Positions 51,432-60,460 of a stretch of 64,000 nt of DNA are shown here, one piece after another. The translations under genes and the position numbers were made by a program. The DNA is from Crocinitomicaceae bacterium (GTDB lineage: Bacteria > Bacteroidota > Bacteroidia > Flavobacteriales_D > Crocinitomicaceae), in NCBI GenBank assembly GCA_020436025.1, contig JAGQYP010000006.1:1-64000 (forward strand), given 5' to 3'. Position 1 is the first letter of the stretch; each line of letters begins with the position of its first letter. The notes below the pieces were generated by a model that ran no database searches, was not told the origin of the DNA, and saw only the letters and a program-made list of their open reading frames with translations.

Positions 51432-52664
51432 ATGAGAACAAAATTTGGATTAATAATCTTCCTCTTAATTTCTAACTTTTCAATCTGTTTTGGTCAGGAA
51501 AAAACAAAGCAAAACTACTTTATGGGTTATAAAAAAGTAGGTCAGGGTTTAGTTTTTCACGACACAATAGATAATTCATTTAAAATAAAAATTGGAATTC
51601 GATTTCAAACACTGTTCAATAATGTTTGGACAGTAAAAAATGATAATATTGGACAAGTAGGTCAACATACACCGGAAATACTAATTAGAAGAGCTAGATT
51701 TAAAATGGACGGTAGCTTCCTTAAAAATAAAATCTACTTTAAGTTCGAATTAGGATTATCCCCAAGAGACATAAGAGGTGGAGATGATTTTGAGCACGGA
51801 AATACTGCTAGTATTATTTTGGATGCCTTTGTCGGATGGAATATCAACAAAAACTTTTGGCTTCAAGTTGGCCAAGGCAAACTTCCTGGGAATAGAGAAA
51901 GGTTAATATCTTCTGGAAGTCTTGAATTTGTAGATAGATCTTTATTAAATTCTAGATTCAATATAGATAGAGACATTGGAGTACAAATTGGTCACAAATG
52001 GAAAAAAGGAAACTTTTTTATGAAAGAGATTATTCATATTTCTAAAGGTGAAGGAAGAAATGTAATTGCTACGGGAAATAGCGGGTTAAATTACACAGGT
52101 AAGATTGAAATTTATCCTATGGGTGAATTTACGAAAAAAGGCGACTATTTTGCTATGGATCTTTTAAGAGAAGAAAAACCTAAATTAGCCATTGCTACTG
52201 CCTTTAATTTCAACAACAATGCAATTAGAGAAAGAGGTCAACTAGGCGATTTTATTAAAGATGCGAATGACAATTATTTTGGGAAAAATCACTATCAATT
52301 ATTTGCCGACTTAATGTTCAAATATAAAGGATTTAGCATAATGACTGAATATGCCCAAAGATGGACAAATGGTTCGTCAATCGTAATGGACGATTCTAGT
52401 AATGTAATTGGAACGGTTTATACTGGGAAAGCACTAAATGTACAAATGGGATATGTAACAAAATCCAATTTTGGCTTTTCTTTAAGATACACGGGGAATG
52501 ATCCGGATTCTGACGTTGGTACAAACGTACACATGTATACTTTTTGTTTTTCAAAATTCTTTTTCGGTCATAAATTAAAAATACAATCAGATTTTTCATA
52601 CTTACAAAACATCTCAAAAGATGATAATATGTGGTGGAGACTTCAAGTCGAATTTCATTTATAA
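51432..52664 (+). CDS. Phosphate-selective porin O/P-type outer membrane protein
   Basis: A 410-residue outer membrane barrel: signal peptide (1-21, CFGQEK), the Porin_O_P opening FKIKIGIRFQTLFNN and RRARFKMDGSFLKNKIYFKFELGLS, LDAFVGWNINKNFWLQVGQGKLPGNRERL in the middle, and a last strand WRLQVEFHL ending in a hydrophobic residue. OprO/OprP relatives pass phosphate or polyphosphate. It is divergent from the Na/Pi cotransporter, which completes an outer-plus-inner membrane route for phosphate. Confidence 0.87.
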   Translation: MRTKFGLIIFLLISNFSICFGQEKTKQNYFMGYKKVGQGLVFHDTIDNSFKIKIGIRFQTLFNNVWTVKNDNIGQVGQHTPEILIRRARFKMDGSFLKNKIYFKFELGLSPRDIRGGDDFEHGNTASIILDAFVGWNINKNFWLQVGQGKLPGNRERLISSGSLEFVDRSLLNSRFNIDRDIGVQIGHKWKKGNFFMKEIIHISKGEGRNVIATGNSGLNYTGKIEIYPMGEFTKKGDYFAMDLLREEKPKLAIATAFNFNNNAIRERGQLGDFIKDANDNYFGKNHYQLFADLMFKYKGFSIMTEYAQRWTNGSSIVMDDSSNVIGTVYTGKALNVQMGYVTKSNFGFSLRYTGNDPDSDVGTNVHMYTFCFSKFFFGHKLKIQSDFSYLQNISKDDNMWWRLQVEFHL

Positions 52665-52766
52665 CTTAAGAGACGATAAATTTGAATTTCCAAATCCCCA
52701 TTCTCCAAATTTGATAAAAAGGATGAATGGGGATTTCTTCATTTCTACCATTATTAAAATTGTTTC

Positions 52767-52774
52767 TAATTTTG
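52767..52774 (+). promoter_or_regulatory. -7 promoter element before bestrophin gene
   Basis: TAATTTTG fits TAnnTTTG, 19 bases before the ATG at 52794. No clear -33 partner is seen. Confidence 0.4.
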
Positions 52775-52793
52775 GTATCAAAGAGCGTAACTA

Positions 52794-53669
52794 ATGATCG
52801 ACTACAACCCCAAAAGCTGGTTTAAAGTAATACTTACCTTTCACAAGTCTGGAACGGTAAGAAAATTCTGGAAAGAACTCATTTTAATTGGCCTATTCAC
52901 CGCAGCCATGACTTTTATCGAATTGAAATATTTTAAAAATCACCCGGCGATTGCAAAAGTGGGCGATTTTCACTCGTTTTTAGGTCTGGCATTTTCTCTT
53001 TTGTTAGTTTTTCGAATTAATTCAGCCTATGACAAATGGTGGGAAGGTAGAAAACTATGGGGTCGATTGGTCAACGAAACCCGCAATATGGCCACAAAAT
53101 TTTCAGTTTTTCTTCCTAAAGAAGCTACGGCTGAGCGAAAGTATGTACAAACATTGATTGAAAATTACCCTTTCGCATTGAAAGAACATTTGAGAGACAA
53201 TATGAAATGGGAAGAACTGGAAGACATGGATGGTTTAATAGCGCATCTTCAAACCAAAAAACATGTGCCCAATGAAATTTCCAGATTGCTTTATGAGTTC
53301 GCCATGAAACTCAAAAAAGAAGGGAAAATGTCTGAAGAAGAGTTTTTATCCATCGACAAGGAAATCAAAGCCTTATCGGATGTTTTAGGAGGCTGCGAAA
53401 GAATTAAAAAGACGCCCATTCCCTATTCCTATAGCCTATTTCTTAAAAAATTCATCTTTATTTTTATCTCCACTGCTCCTATTGGTTTCATCCCAGCGAT
53501 GGAATATTATACCATTCCCGTTGCAATTGTGATTTTCTATGTATTTGTAAGTTTGGAATACATCGCAGAAGAAATTGAAGATCCTTTCGGACTAGATGCA
53601 AACGATTTGCCTACCGATCGATTGGCCAAAACAATTAAAGCAAACGTAACTGAAATTTTTAACGGATAA
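52794..53669 (+). CDS. Bestrophin family (UPF0187) ion channel
   Basis: A 291-residue membrane protein of the bacterial bestrophin family: SWFKVILTFHKSGTVRKFW at the start, LGLAFSLLLVFRINSAYDKWWEGRKLWGRLVNETRN (the gate and neck region) near 62-97, and C-terminal EEIEDPFGLDANDLPTD, the conserved Asp/Glu cluster. Bacterial homologues form pentameric channels, cation- or anion-selective. It converges on the next lipoprotein gene, overlapping it by 11 bases. Link to phosphate genes is by position only. Confidence 0.92.
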   Translation: MIDYNPKSWFKVILTFHKSGTVRKFWKELILIGLFTAAMTFIELKYFKNHPAIAKVGDFHSFLGLAFSLLLVFRINSAYDKWWEGRKLWGRLVNETRNMATKFSVFLPKEATAERKYVQTLIENYPFALKEHLRDNMKWEELEDMDGLIAHLQTKKHVPNEISRLLYEFAMKLKKEGKMSEEEFLSIDKEIKALSDVLGGCERIKKTPIPYSYSLFLKKFIFIFISTAPIGFIPAMEYYTIPVAIVIFYVFVSLEYIAEEIEDPFGLDANDLPTDRLAKTIKANVTEIFNG

Positions 53670-54168
53670 TCGGATCGGTAAAAACCCAATCACTTTTGTT
53701 TAAGGCCCGATCAATCAACTGAATTCGGTATTTTATAGTATCCGAATTGGGTGAAGTAGGATTGTAAAAAATGGGCTCGATCGAAACGGAAATATTCCCT
53801 TTCAAGGCCTTTTCTTTATTGCCATCCAAAATGCGGTCAATGCGGTATTTGAATATAATACTATCTCCATTCAAATCTTTTCCAGGAATCCACCCCAAAA
53901 CATCATGCTTTTCCCAATACTGAACATACAAATTGTAGTAGTAGTAAGAGCCAACATTATAAGGTGCTTGGGTTTCACTTTCAGACAAACCAATATCTCC
54001 ATTACCATCTGTAAAATCAACAGAGAGGTCTGCCGAATCGCCCTCAATGGTGAAACTGTGATAAGTTAAAACAGGTTCATCCGGATAATTAGGATTATCA
54101 AAGCACGAAGGCAATAATAGGACTAGAATTGCTAATATTGTAAATGGAAGTGCTTGTCTTAATTTCAA
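53659..54168 (-). CDS. Hypothetical lipoprotein
   Basis: A 169-residue protein with a lipoprotein signal (LLLPSC, Cys22). The mature part is beta-rich and contains VDFTDGNGDIGLSESET, a calcium-loop-like acidic run seen in many flavobacterial lipoproteins of unknown function, and a Fn3-like ending YRIQLIDRALNKSDWVFTDPI. It is transcribed away from the LuxE homologue, whose start lies 19 bases off. Confidence 0.75.
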   Translation of the reverse strand: MKLRQALPFTILAILVLLLPSCFDNPNYPDEPVLTYHSFTIEGDSADLSVDFTDGNGDIGLSESETQAPYNVGSYYYYNLYVQYWEKHDVLGWIPGKDLNGDSIIFKYRIDRILDGNKEKALKGNISVSIEPIFYNPTSPNSDTIKYRIQLIDRALNKSDWVFTDPIIR

Positions 54169-54187
54169 TTTCAGAGATTTTTTGCTA

Positions 54188-55165
54188 ATGCTTACAGAAG
54201 TAAAAATACAAGATTTATTTCGTATTTCAAACGATGAGGAATTCGAGAAAATTGCATTGCAGGTCTTTGAATTTCAAAAAAATCAAAATTCTGTCTATAA
54301 AAATTATCTCAAATTTCTGGGAAAAGAGGATTTCCTACCACAGAAAATAAGTGAGATTCCCTTTCTTCCCATCTCTTTTTTTAAAAGCCATCAAGTTATT
54401 TGTGGAAAGCAGGATGCCAAACAAATTTTTACTAGCAGCGGCACAGGAGGAATGCAGTCTCGGCATTTAGTTTCTGATTTGGAGGTTTACAGGCAGTCTT
54501 ACCGTCAAGGTTTTCAGTATTTTTATGGGCCTCCATCAGAGTATCACATTTTGGCATTACTCCCTTCTTATTTAGAAAGAGAGGGCTCTAGTTTGATCTA
54601 CATGGTGGAAGATTTGATTCAGTTATCTAATTCTGAAATCAGTGGGTTTTTCCTGAATAACATGGAAGAATTAATACAATCTTTACATGCAGCAAGAAAA
54701 ACAAATCGAAAAATTCTCTTACTTGGTGTTTCATTTGCTCTTTTGGATTTGGCGGAATCACATCCCATGGATTTATCTGATGTATTGATCATGGAAACGG
54801 GCGGAATGAAGGGACGAAGAGAAGAAATAACGAGGGAAGAATTACACGGAATTCTTAAAAATTCTTTTCAAGTTAAACAGGTTCATTCGGAATATGGTAT
54901 GACGGAGTTATTGTCTCAAGCCTACTCCGATGGAAATGGAATCTTCAATTGTCCTCCATGGATGAAAGTAATTTTTAGAAACACCTATGATCCATTTGAA
55001 TTGAATAAAAATTCTGGTGGTGTCAATGTAATAGATCTTGCGAATATTTATTCCTGTTCATTCATTGAAACTGCGGATTTGGGAAGAGTTCATGGAAGGG
55101 GATTTGAAATTTTAGGTAGATTAGACAACTCGGATATCAGGGGTTGTAATTTAATGATAGAATGA
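54188..55165 (+). CDS. LuxE-type acyl-protein synthetase family protein
   Basis: A 325-residue member of the LuxE/adenylate-forming superfamily. The phosphate-binding loop IFTSSGTGGMQSRH is near residue 82-95; HSEYGMTELLSQAYS near 236-250 is the adenylate motif. In luminous bacteria LuxE activates fatty acids, but in Bacteroidota homologues lie in surface polysaccharide or other loci, so the acyl substrate is open. The ATG at 54188 is used in place of the TTG at 54182. Its stop is four bases before the polyphosphate kinase start, so the two are co-transcribed. Confidence 0.85.
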   Translation: MLTEVKIQDLFRISNDEEFEKIALQVFEFQKNQNSVYKNYLKFLGKEDFLPQKISEIPFLPISFFKSHQVICGKQDAKQIFTSSGTGGMQSRHLVSDLEVYRQSYRQGFQYFYGPPSEYHILALLPSYLEREGSSLIYMVEDLIQLSNSEISGFFLNNMEELIQSLHAARKTNRKILLLGVSFALLDLAESHPMDLSDVLIMETGGMKGRREEITREELHGILKNSFQVKQVHSEYGMTELLSQAYSDGNGIFNCPPWMKVIFRNTYDPFELNKNSGGVNVIDLANIYSCSFIETADLGRVHGRGFEILGRLDNSDIRGCNLMIE

Positions 55166-55169
55166 TTTT

Positions 55170-57185
55170 ATGCAATTTGTAAACAGAGAATTAAGTTGGT
55201 TATCCTTTAATGACAGGGTGCTTCAGGAGGCTTTTGACTCTGAAAACCCAATTATTGAAAGGATTCGTTTTCTAGGAATTTATTCGAATAATATGGATGA
55301 ATTTTTTAGGGTTCGGGTAGCCACTGTGAAGCGGATTATTGCTTTGGGCGGTAAAACGGTCTCTGCATATGAAGGCACTTTCGAAGACCTGTTGGAAGAC
55401 ATGATGAAAATCGTGAAAAAGCAACAGAAAAAATTTGAATTGGCCTATCAAAAAATTCTCAAAGAATTAGAAAAGGAAAACATTCAGCATATTAATGAAA
55501 ATGATTTGTATGATGATCAGATCAAGGAATTGAATGCCTATTTTGCTGAAAAAATTGAAGACCAGATTGTTCCTATTCTGCTAGACAAAAAAAGAGCTGT
55601 TTCGAGATTAAGAGACAGCATGATCTATTTAGCTGTAAAAATCAATGCAGACAAAAAAACGATGTATGCCTTGATTGAAGTGCCCGATACGGTGAATCGA
55701 TTTTATGTTTTGAATGATAAATTTGGTCAGAAAGTGATCCTGATCGATGACATTATTCGCCTGAACTTAGATCGATTGTTCCATATTTTTACCTATGATT
55801 CTATTGAAGCCTACACATTTAAATTTACCCGTGATGCCGAAATTGATTACGATGATGATCTTTCCGTATCCATCGTAGATAAAATGAAAAAAGGGATCAA
55901 AGGAAGAAAACAAGGGGATCCCGTTCGATTTGTTTATGATGAACAAATGCCGGATGATCTTTTCAAATTTCTGATTAAAAAACTAGACGTAGATAAAAAT
56001 GAGGTAATTACAGGAGGGAAATACCACAACTTCAAAGATTTCATGAAATTTCCTTCTTTCAATAAAAAGGAATACACTTTCAAACCCATGCCTCCAGTTT
56101 TTCATCCCGATTTGGTGAATGTAAAATCGATTATCAAACAAGTTTTTGAAAAAGATATCTTATTGCACTATCCTTATCAAAAATTCGAGCACGTTATTGA
56201 CCTCCTTCGAGAAGCCGCATTGGACCCGAAAGTAGAGTCGATTAAAATTAATCTTTATCGGGTTGCTAAGAATTCTCAAATCATTAATGCACTCATCAAT
56301 GCCATTAAAAATGATAAAGAGGTAACCGTAATTGTAGAATTACAAGCAAGATTTGATGAAGAAAACAATATTTATTGGGCTCGAGTTTTAAAGGAATATG
56401 GAGCCAAAATCATCTTCGGGGTTTCTGGATTGAAAGTACACTCTAAACTGATTCTCATTAAAAGAAGGGATAAGTTTATCACCCACATTGGTACAGGAAA
56501 TTTCCATGAAAAAACGGCTCGAATTTATGAAGACTTTTCTTTGATAACTGCCGATCCAGGAATTGCAAGTGAAGTCAATAAAGTCTTTGTTTTATTTGAA
56601 AATAATCTGGATCGTTCTATTTACAAGGAGTTATATGTCTCCCCTTTCAATACAAGAAGGAATTTTGTAAACCTCATCAACCAAGAAATTTTGAATGTAC
56701 GAAGCGGACACGACAGCTACATCATTTTGAAAATGAATAACCTGATTGATTCCACTTTGATCAAAAAATTATACGATGCTTCGAATGCAGGAGTGAAGAT
56801 TTCTTTGATTATTCGCGGAATGTGTGGATTGGTTCCGGGTATTCCGAAGCAATCTGAAAATATCCGAGTAATTTCGATTGTAGGAAGATATTTAGAGCAC
56901 TCCAGAGTAATGGTGTTTTCAAATAAAGGAGAACCCAAAATTTACATTTCTTCTGCCGACTGGATGGGAAGGAATTTGGACAAACGAATAGAAGTCACAG
57001 CACCTATTAAGGATCCTGACAATAAAAAAGAGATTTTGGAATATCTTGATTTTCAGCTTAAAGACAATTGTAAAGCCAGAATCATTGACCAAATGCAAAA
57101 AAATAAGTATTATCGGGATGATAAAGAGAAGTTTGATTCGCAAGAAAGAACTTACAAATACTACAAACAAAAACTAAAGAATTAG
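55170..57185 (+). CDS. ppk1: Polyphosphate kinase 1
   Basis: A 671-residue PPK1, which builds polyphosphate from ATP reversibly. N-terminal FVNRELSWLSFNDRVLQEA is diagnostic; the two phospholipase-D-like catalytic domains carry the histidines in LKVHSKLILI and HIGTGNFHEKTARIYEDFSL, and YLEHSRVMVF in the last third, with the ATP-contact Tyr/Arg set. Length is slightly under the usual 690. It lies one base before the ppx gene, a classical pairing, and in the same region as phosphate uptake and PhoBR genes. Confidence 0.95.
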   Translation: MQFVNRELSWLSFNDRVLQEAFDSENPIIERIRFLGIYSNNMDEFFRVRVATVKRIIALGGKTVSAYEGTFEDLLEDMMKIVKKQQKKFELAYQKILKELEKENIQHINENDLYDDQIKELNAYFAEKIEDQIVPILLDKKRAVSRLRDSMIYLAVKINADKKTMYALIEVPDTVNRFYVLNDKFGQKVILIDDIIRLNLDRLFHIFTYDSIEAYTFKFTRDAEIDYDDDLSVSIVDKMKKGIKGRKQGDPVRFVYDEQMPDDLFKFLIKKLDVDKNEVITGGKYHNFKDFMKFPSFNKKEYTFKPMPPVFHPDLVNVKSIIKQVFEKDILLHYPYQKFEHVIDLLREAALDPKVESIKINLYRVAKNSQIINALINAIKNDKEVTVIVELQARFDEENNIYWARVLKEYGAKIIFGVSGLKVHSKLILIKRRDKFITHIGTGNFHEKTARIYEDFSLITADPGIASEVNKVFVLFENNLDRSIYKELYVSPFNTRRNFVNLINQEILNVRSGHDSYIILKMNNLIDSTLIKKLYDASNAGVKISLIIRGMCGLVPGIPKQSENIRVISIVGRYLEHSRVMVFSNKGEPKIYISSADWMGRNLDKRIEVTAPIKDPDNKKEILEYLDFQLKDNCKARIIDQMQKNKYYRDDKEKFDSQERTYKYYKQKLKN

Positions 57186-57186
57186 C

Positions 57187-58068
57187 TTGAAATACGGAGC
57201 AATTGACATCGGGACAAACGCAGCCAGATTATTAATCGGCGAAATTTCTCCCTCCAACAAACACGAAATAGTAAAAAAAATATCCTACACTAGAATTCCT
57301 TTAAGACTCGGATACGATGTGTTCGAAAATGGAGAAATTTCACCTAGAAAGGAAAAAGAATTTCTGAAAACCATACAAGCCTTCAAACTCATATCCGAAG
57401 TTTTTGATGTGAAAGAATTGAGAGCTTGCGCAACTTCTGCCATGCGTGAAGCGGAAAATGGTAAAGACATTCAAAAGAGAATTAAAAAAGCAACAGGGGT
57501 TGATATTGAGATAATCGGAGGAAAAGAAGAAGGGGATCTAATTATTTCCTCCTTCGAATTATTGGATTTTGATCATAGAAGTCCTTTTATTGTCATCGAT
57601 GTTGGAGGAGGTTCAACTGAAATCTCCATGTTTAATCGAGGAAAAAAAGTGAACTCCAGATCATTCAATGTGGGGACAATTCGCTTACTTAAAAATAAAG
57701 TGAAAAAGGGGGTTTGGGAAGACATTAATGAGTACATCAAAGACAATTTTCACATGACCAAAAAGGCAAAAGTTTTTGCCACCGGGGGAAACATCAATAA
57801 GATTCATAAATTATTTGGATTGCAGTACATGCAACCCATTTATACAGATCAGCTCATGGATTTTCACGATGAAGTAAAGCCACTTTCCATCTCGAAAAGA
57901 ATTGAAAAGTACCAATTGAAAGAAGACCGAGCTGATGTTATTGTTCCAGCTATGGAAATCTATACCAAAGTCTTGAAAAAAATGAGTTGCGGAAGGGTTT
58001 ATGTACCTAAGATTGGATTGTCTGACGGAATCATTTACGATCTACACAAGAAAAATTCTAAAAAATAG
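57187..58068 (+). CDS. ppx: Exopolyphosphatase (Ppx/GppA family)
   Basis: A 293-residue Ppx/GppA phosphatase of the ASKHA fold. PHOSPHATE-1 motif AIDIGTNAARLLIGEI begins at residue 5, RACATSAMREAENG near 78, and PHOSPHATE-2 FIVIDVGGGSTEISMF near 135. It would degrade polyphosphate from its end or hydrolyse pppGpp. At under 300 residues it has only the first two domains. The start is TTG at 57187, immediately after the ppk1 stop; no ATG gives the conserved N-terminus, so this unusual start is well supported. Confidence 0.92.
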   Translation: MKYGAIDIGTNAARLLIGEISPSNKHEIVKKISYTRIPLRLGYDVFENGEISPRKEKEFLKTIQAFKLISEVFDVKELRACATSAMREAENGKDIQKRIKKATGVDIEIIGGKEEGDLIISSFELLDFDHRSPFIVIDVGGGSTEISMFNRGKKVNSRSFNVGTIRLLKNKVKKGVWEDINEYIKDNFHMTKKAKVFATGGNINKIHKLFGLQYMQPIYTDQLMDFHDEVKPLSISKRIEKYQLKEDRADVIVPAMEIYTKVLKKMSCGRVYVPKIGLSDGIIYDLHKKNSKK

Positions 58069-58118
58069 ACCTTAAAATTCAAGCATTCTTAGTTTTTTTG
58101 CAGTCAAATTAGAAGGAA

Positions 58119-58445
58119 ATGGGAGATATTAAAGTCACGATCATTGACAGAGAAGGAGTTGCTCACGAGTTGGATGCTCCGACCGACATGAACATGAACA
58201 TCATGGAGCTTTGCAAAGCCTACGAATTACCTGTAGAAGGAACTTGCGGAGGTATGGCCATGTGTGCTTCTTGTCAGTGTTACTTAGAATCCGATACAGA
58301 TCTTCCCGAACAATCTGATGACGAACTAGACATGCTGGATCAAGCCTTTTTCGTGGAAGACAATTCCCGTTTGGGTTGTCAAATCAAAATCACAGAAGAT
58401 ATAGACGGAATTGTTTTAAGACTGGCTCCTGAGAGTGAGGTTTGA
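58119..58445 (+). CDS. [2Fe-2S] ferredoxin, adrenodoxin/Isc type
   Basis: A 108-residue ferredoxin of the vertebrate/Fdx type. Cluster ligands Cys43, Cys49, Cys52 and Cys87 (GTCGGMAMCASCQC, then RLGCQIKI) at the C-x5-C-x2-C-x34-C spacing. These donate electrons for Fe-S cluster assembly or cytochrome reactions, not photosynthesis. Its own promoter region lies in the 50 bases after ppx. Downstream is a pair of inverted REP-like hairpins before the convergent AspRS gene. Confidence 0.92.
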   Translation: MGDIKVTIIDREGVAHELDAPTDMNMNIMELCKAYELPVEGTCGGMAMCASCQCYLESDTDLPEQSDDELDMLDQAFFVEDNSRLGCQIKITEDIDGIVLRLAPESEV

Positions 58446-58454
58446 TTTCTGAAG

Positions 58455-58543
58455 GGTGGTCTCGGCTCGCGCTCGACCACCTATCTCAATTTTATCAACT
58501 TAATTGCAGCCTCACTTAGGCCATCGAGCGCTAGTCGAGATGC
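58455..58543. repeat. Inverted pair of GC-rich REP-like hairpins
   Basis: A hairpin GGTGGTC (58455-58461)/GACCACC (58475-58481) carries the core CTCGGCTCGCGCTCGA (58461-58476). The complement of a near-identical core lies at 58525-58540, so the two copies face each other. Higher in G+C than surroundings. They probably act as a bidirectional terminator or are mobile REP-type sequences. Confidence 0.65.
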
Positions 58544-58562
58544 CGGAAGCTGAGTAATTAAA

Positions 58563-59117
58563 TTAACCCTCCGCTTTCACCACCGTCGCAATTGAAAGCT
58601 CTTCCAACTGTGCTTTATCCAATGGCGCTGGTGCATCAATCATTACATCTCTTCCTGAATTGTTCTTCGGGAAAGCGATGAAATCTCTAATGGAATCCGT
58701 TCCAGACATAGTTGCGCACAAACGATCAAATCCAAAAGCTAAACCTCCGTGGGGTGGTGCTCCGTATTGGAAGGCATCCATTAAGAATCCGAACTGAGCT
58801 TTGGCTTCTTCGTCCGTAAAACCAAGTAGTTTAAACATTCTTGCTTGCAATTCTTTATCGTGAATACGAATGGATCCTCCGCCTAACTCTACTCCGTTCA
58901 TGGCTAAATCGTAGGCATTGGCTCTCACTTTTCCTGGATCTGTTTCAATTAAATCCCAATCTTCTTTTTTCGGTGAAGTAAATGGGTGGTGCATGGCGTG
59001 AAATCTTTGTGTGTCTTCATCCCATTCCAAAAGCGGAAAATCCAATACCCAAAGTGGTTTGAAAACATTAGGATCTCGTAATCCCAATTCAGTTCCCATG
59101 TGCAAAACGCAATTCAT
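58563..59117 (-). CDS. aspS: Aspartyl-tRNA synthetase, C-terminal part (frameshifted gene)
   Basis: The C-terminal third of Asp[30 protein letters not shown], the class II motif 3 region [13 protein letters not shown] and the ending. Its apparent ATG is not a start; the segment joins the upstream AspRS frame at an A4 run on the plus strand (59104-59107; T4 in the gene). With three T the junction reads [15 protein letters not shown], as expected for the family, and the whole protein is about 587 residues. Confidence 0.9.
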   Translation of the reverse strand: MNCVLHMGTELGLRDPNVFKPLWVLDFPLLEWDEDTQRFHAMHHPFTSPKKEDWDLIETDPGKVRANAYDLAMNGVELGGGSIRIHDKELQARMFKLLGFTDEEAKAQFGFLMDAFQYGAPPHGGLAFGFDRLCATMSGTDSIRDFIAFPKNNSGRDVMIDAPAPLDKAQLEELSIATVVKAEG

Positions 59118-60327
59118 TCATTTGCTTTCTTGTTGTATCCAAATCTCCGGAAAGCACCAAAAGTAAATCTCCTTTCTCTGCTCCCGCCAATTCTGCCCAT
59201 TCCTTCAAATCAGCTTCTGAATAAAATTTATCTACGGAAGATTTAAAAGTTCCGTCTTCATTGCATTTTACATACACCAATCCTTTGGCTCCAATTTGAG
59301 GTCTTTTTACCCAGTCCGTCAACTGATCTAACTGTTTTCTGGTGTATTCCGAACAACCTTTGGCATTGATTCCTAAAACGATTTCAGCAGCGTCAAACAC
59401 ATTGAATCCTTTTCCTTGTGCAGCAGCATTCAAATTCACAAATTCCATTCCGAAACGGATATCTGGCTTATCAGAACCATATCTTTCCATGGCTTCCGCG
59501 TAGGTCATTCTTGGGAAATCTCCGTCAAATTCAATTCCTCTTACTTCTCTGAACAAATGCTTGATTAAACCTTCGAAAGTATTCAATACATCTTCTTGCT
59601 CAACGAAGGCCATTTCGCAGTCAATTTGGGTAAACTCAGGTTGTCTGTCCGCTCTTAAATCTTCATCTCTAAAGCATTTTACAATCTGGTAATACTTGTC
59701 ATAACCCGAAACCATCAACAACTGCTTGAATGTTTGAGGCGATTGTGGCAAAGCATAAAACTCGCCTGGATTCATTCTCGAAGGCACCACAAAATCTCTT
59801 GCTCCTTCTGGGGTTGATTTGATCAAATAAGGTGTTTCTACCTCCATAAAATCAACTGAATCCAAATATTTTCTGGTTTCTAAGGAAACTTTATGTCTCA
59901 ATTTTAATTTCTCCTTCACAGGATTTCTTCTCAAATCCAAATACCTGTATTGCATTCTCAATTCTTCTCCCCCATCTGTTTGGTCTTCGATAGTAAATGG
60001 AGGTGTTTTGGAAGCATTCAAAATAGTAATCTTCTCCATTTTGATCTCCACTTCTCCAGTCAACATATCCGGATTTTTTGAGTAACGCTCAATCACTTCT
60101 CCTTCTACCTGAATCACAAACTCACGACCCAACTCGCGGATAGTTCCAAAAATGGCATCATCCACCTTTCCCTGCTCAGCTAATAATTGAGTCACACCGT
60201 AACGATCTCTTAAGTCGATCCAAGCAATATTTCCTTTGTCTCGGATGGTTTGCACCCAACCTGAAAGCGTTACTTTTTCACCAATATTTGAGCTCCTTAA
60301 TTCTCCGCAAGTATGTGTTCTGTACAT
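59089..60327 (-). CDS. aspS: Aspartyl-tRNA synthetase, N-terminal part (frameshifted gene)
   Basis: The first 400 residues of class II AspRS, which charges tRNA-Asp: OB-fold anticodon domain ([29 protein letters not shown]), motif 1 and motif 2 ([23 protein letters not shown]), and the bacterial GAD insert (about 290-400). The frame ends prematurely after TRKQMNELR through a single extra T. AspRS is essential and no second copy is seen in the window, so a sequencing error is the likeliest cause. Iterated ATTTTATGA words lie upstream of the start at about 60380-60430. Confidence 0.92.
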   Translation of the reverse strand: MYRTHTCGELRSSNIGEKVTLSGWVQTIRDKGNIAWIDLRDRYGVTQLLAEQGKVDDAIFGTIRELGREFVIQVEGEVIERYSKNPDMLTGEVEIKMEKITILNASKTPPFTIEDQTDGGEELRMQYRYLDLRRNPVKEKLKLRHKVSLETRKYLDSVDFMEVETPYLIKSTPEGARDFVVPSRMNPGEFYALPQSPQTFKQLLMVSGYDKYYQIVKCFRDEDLRADRQPEFTQIDCEMAFVEQEDVLNTFEGLIKHLFREVRGIEFDGDFPRMTYAEAMERYGSDKPDIRFGMEFVNLNAAAQGKGFNVFDAAEIVLGINAKGCSEYTRKQLDQLTDWVKRPQIGAKGLVYVKCNEDGTFKSSVDKFYSEADLKEWAELAGAEKGDLLLVLSGDLDTTRKQMNELRFAHGN

Positions 60328-60369
60328 GTTAATTTGTTTTGAGAGGGCAAAAGTAGGGATTTTGGTTGT

Positions 60370-60445
60370 TTTTTGATGGATTGATTTTATGATTTTATGA
60401 GTTTATGATTTTAGGACTTTATGATAGTTTGATCCAATGATATCA
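60370..60445. repeat. Iterated GATTTTATGA words
   Basis: Degenerate copies of GATTTTATGA and ACTTTATGA between the AspRS start and the next gene, of the same class as at 3411-3460. Confidence 0.55.
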
Positions 60446-60460
60446 TGAAGAGTATGGATT

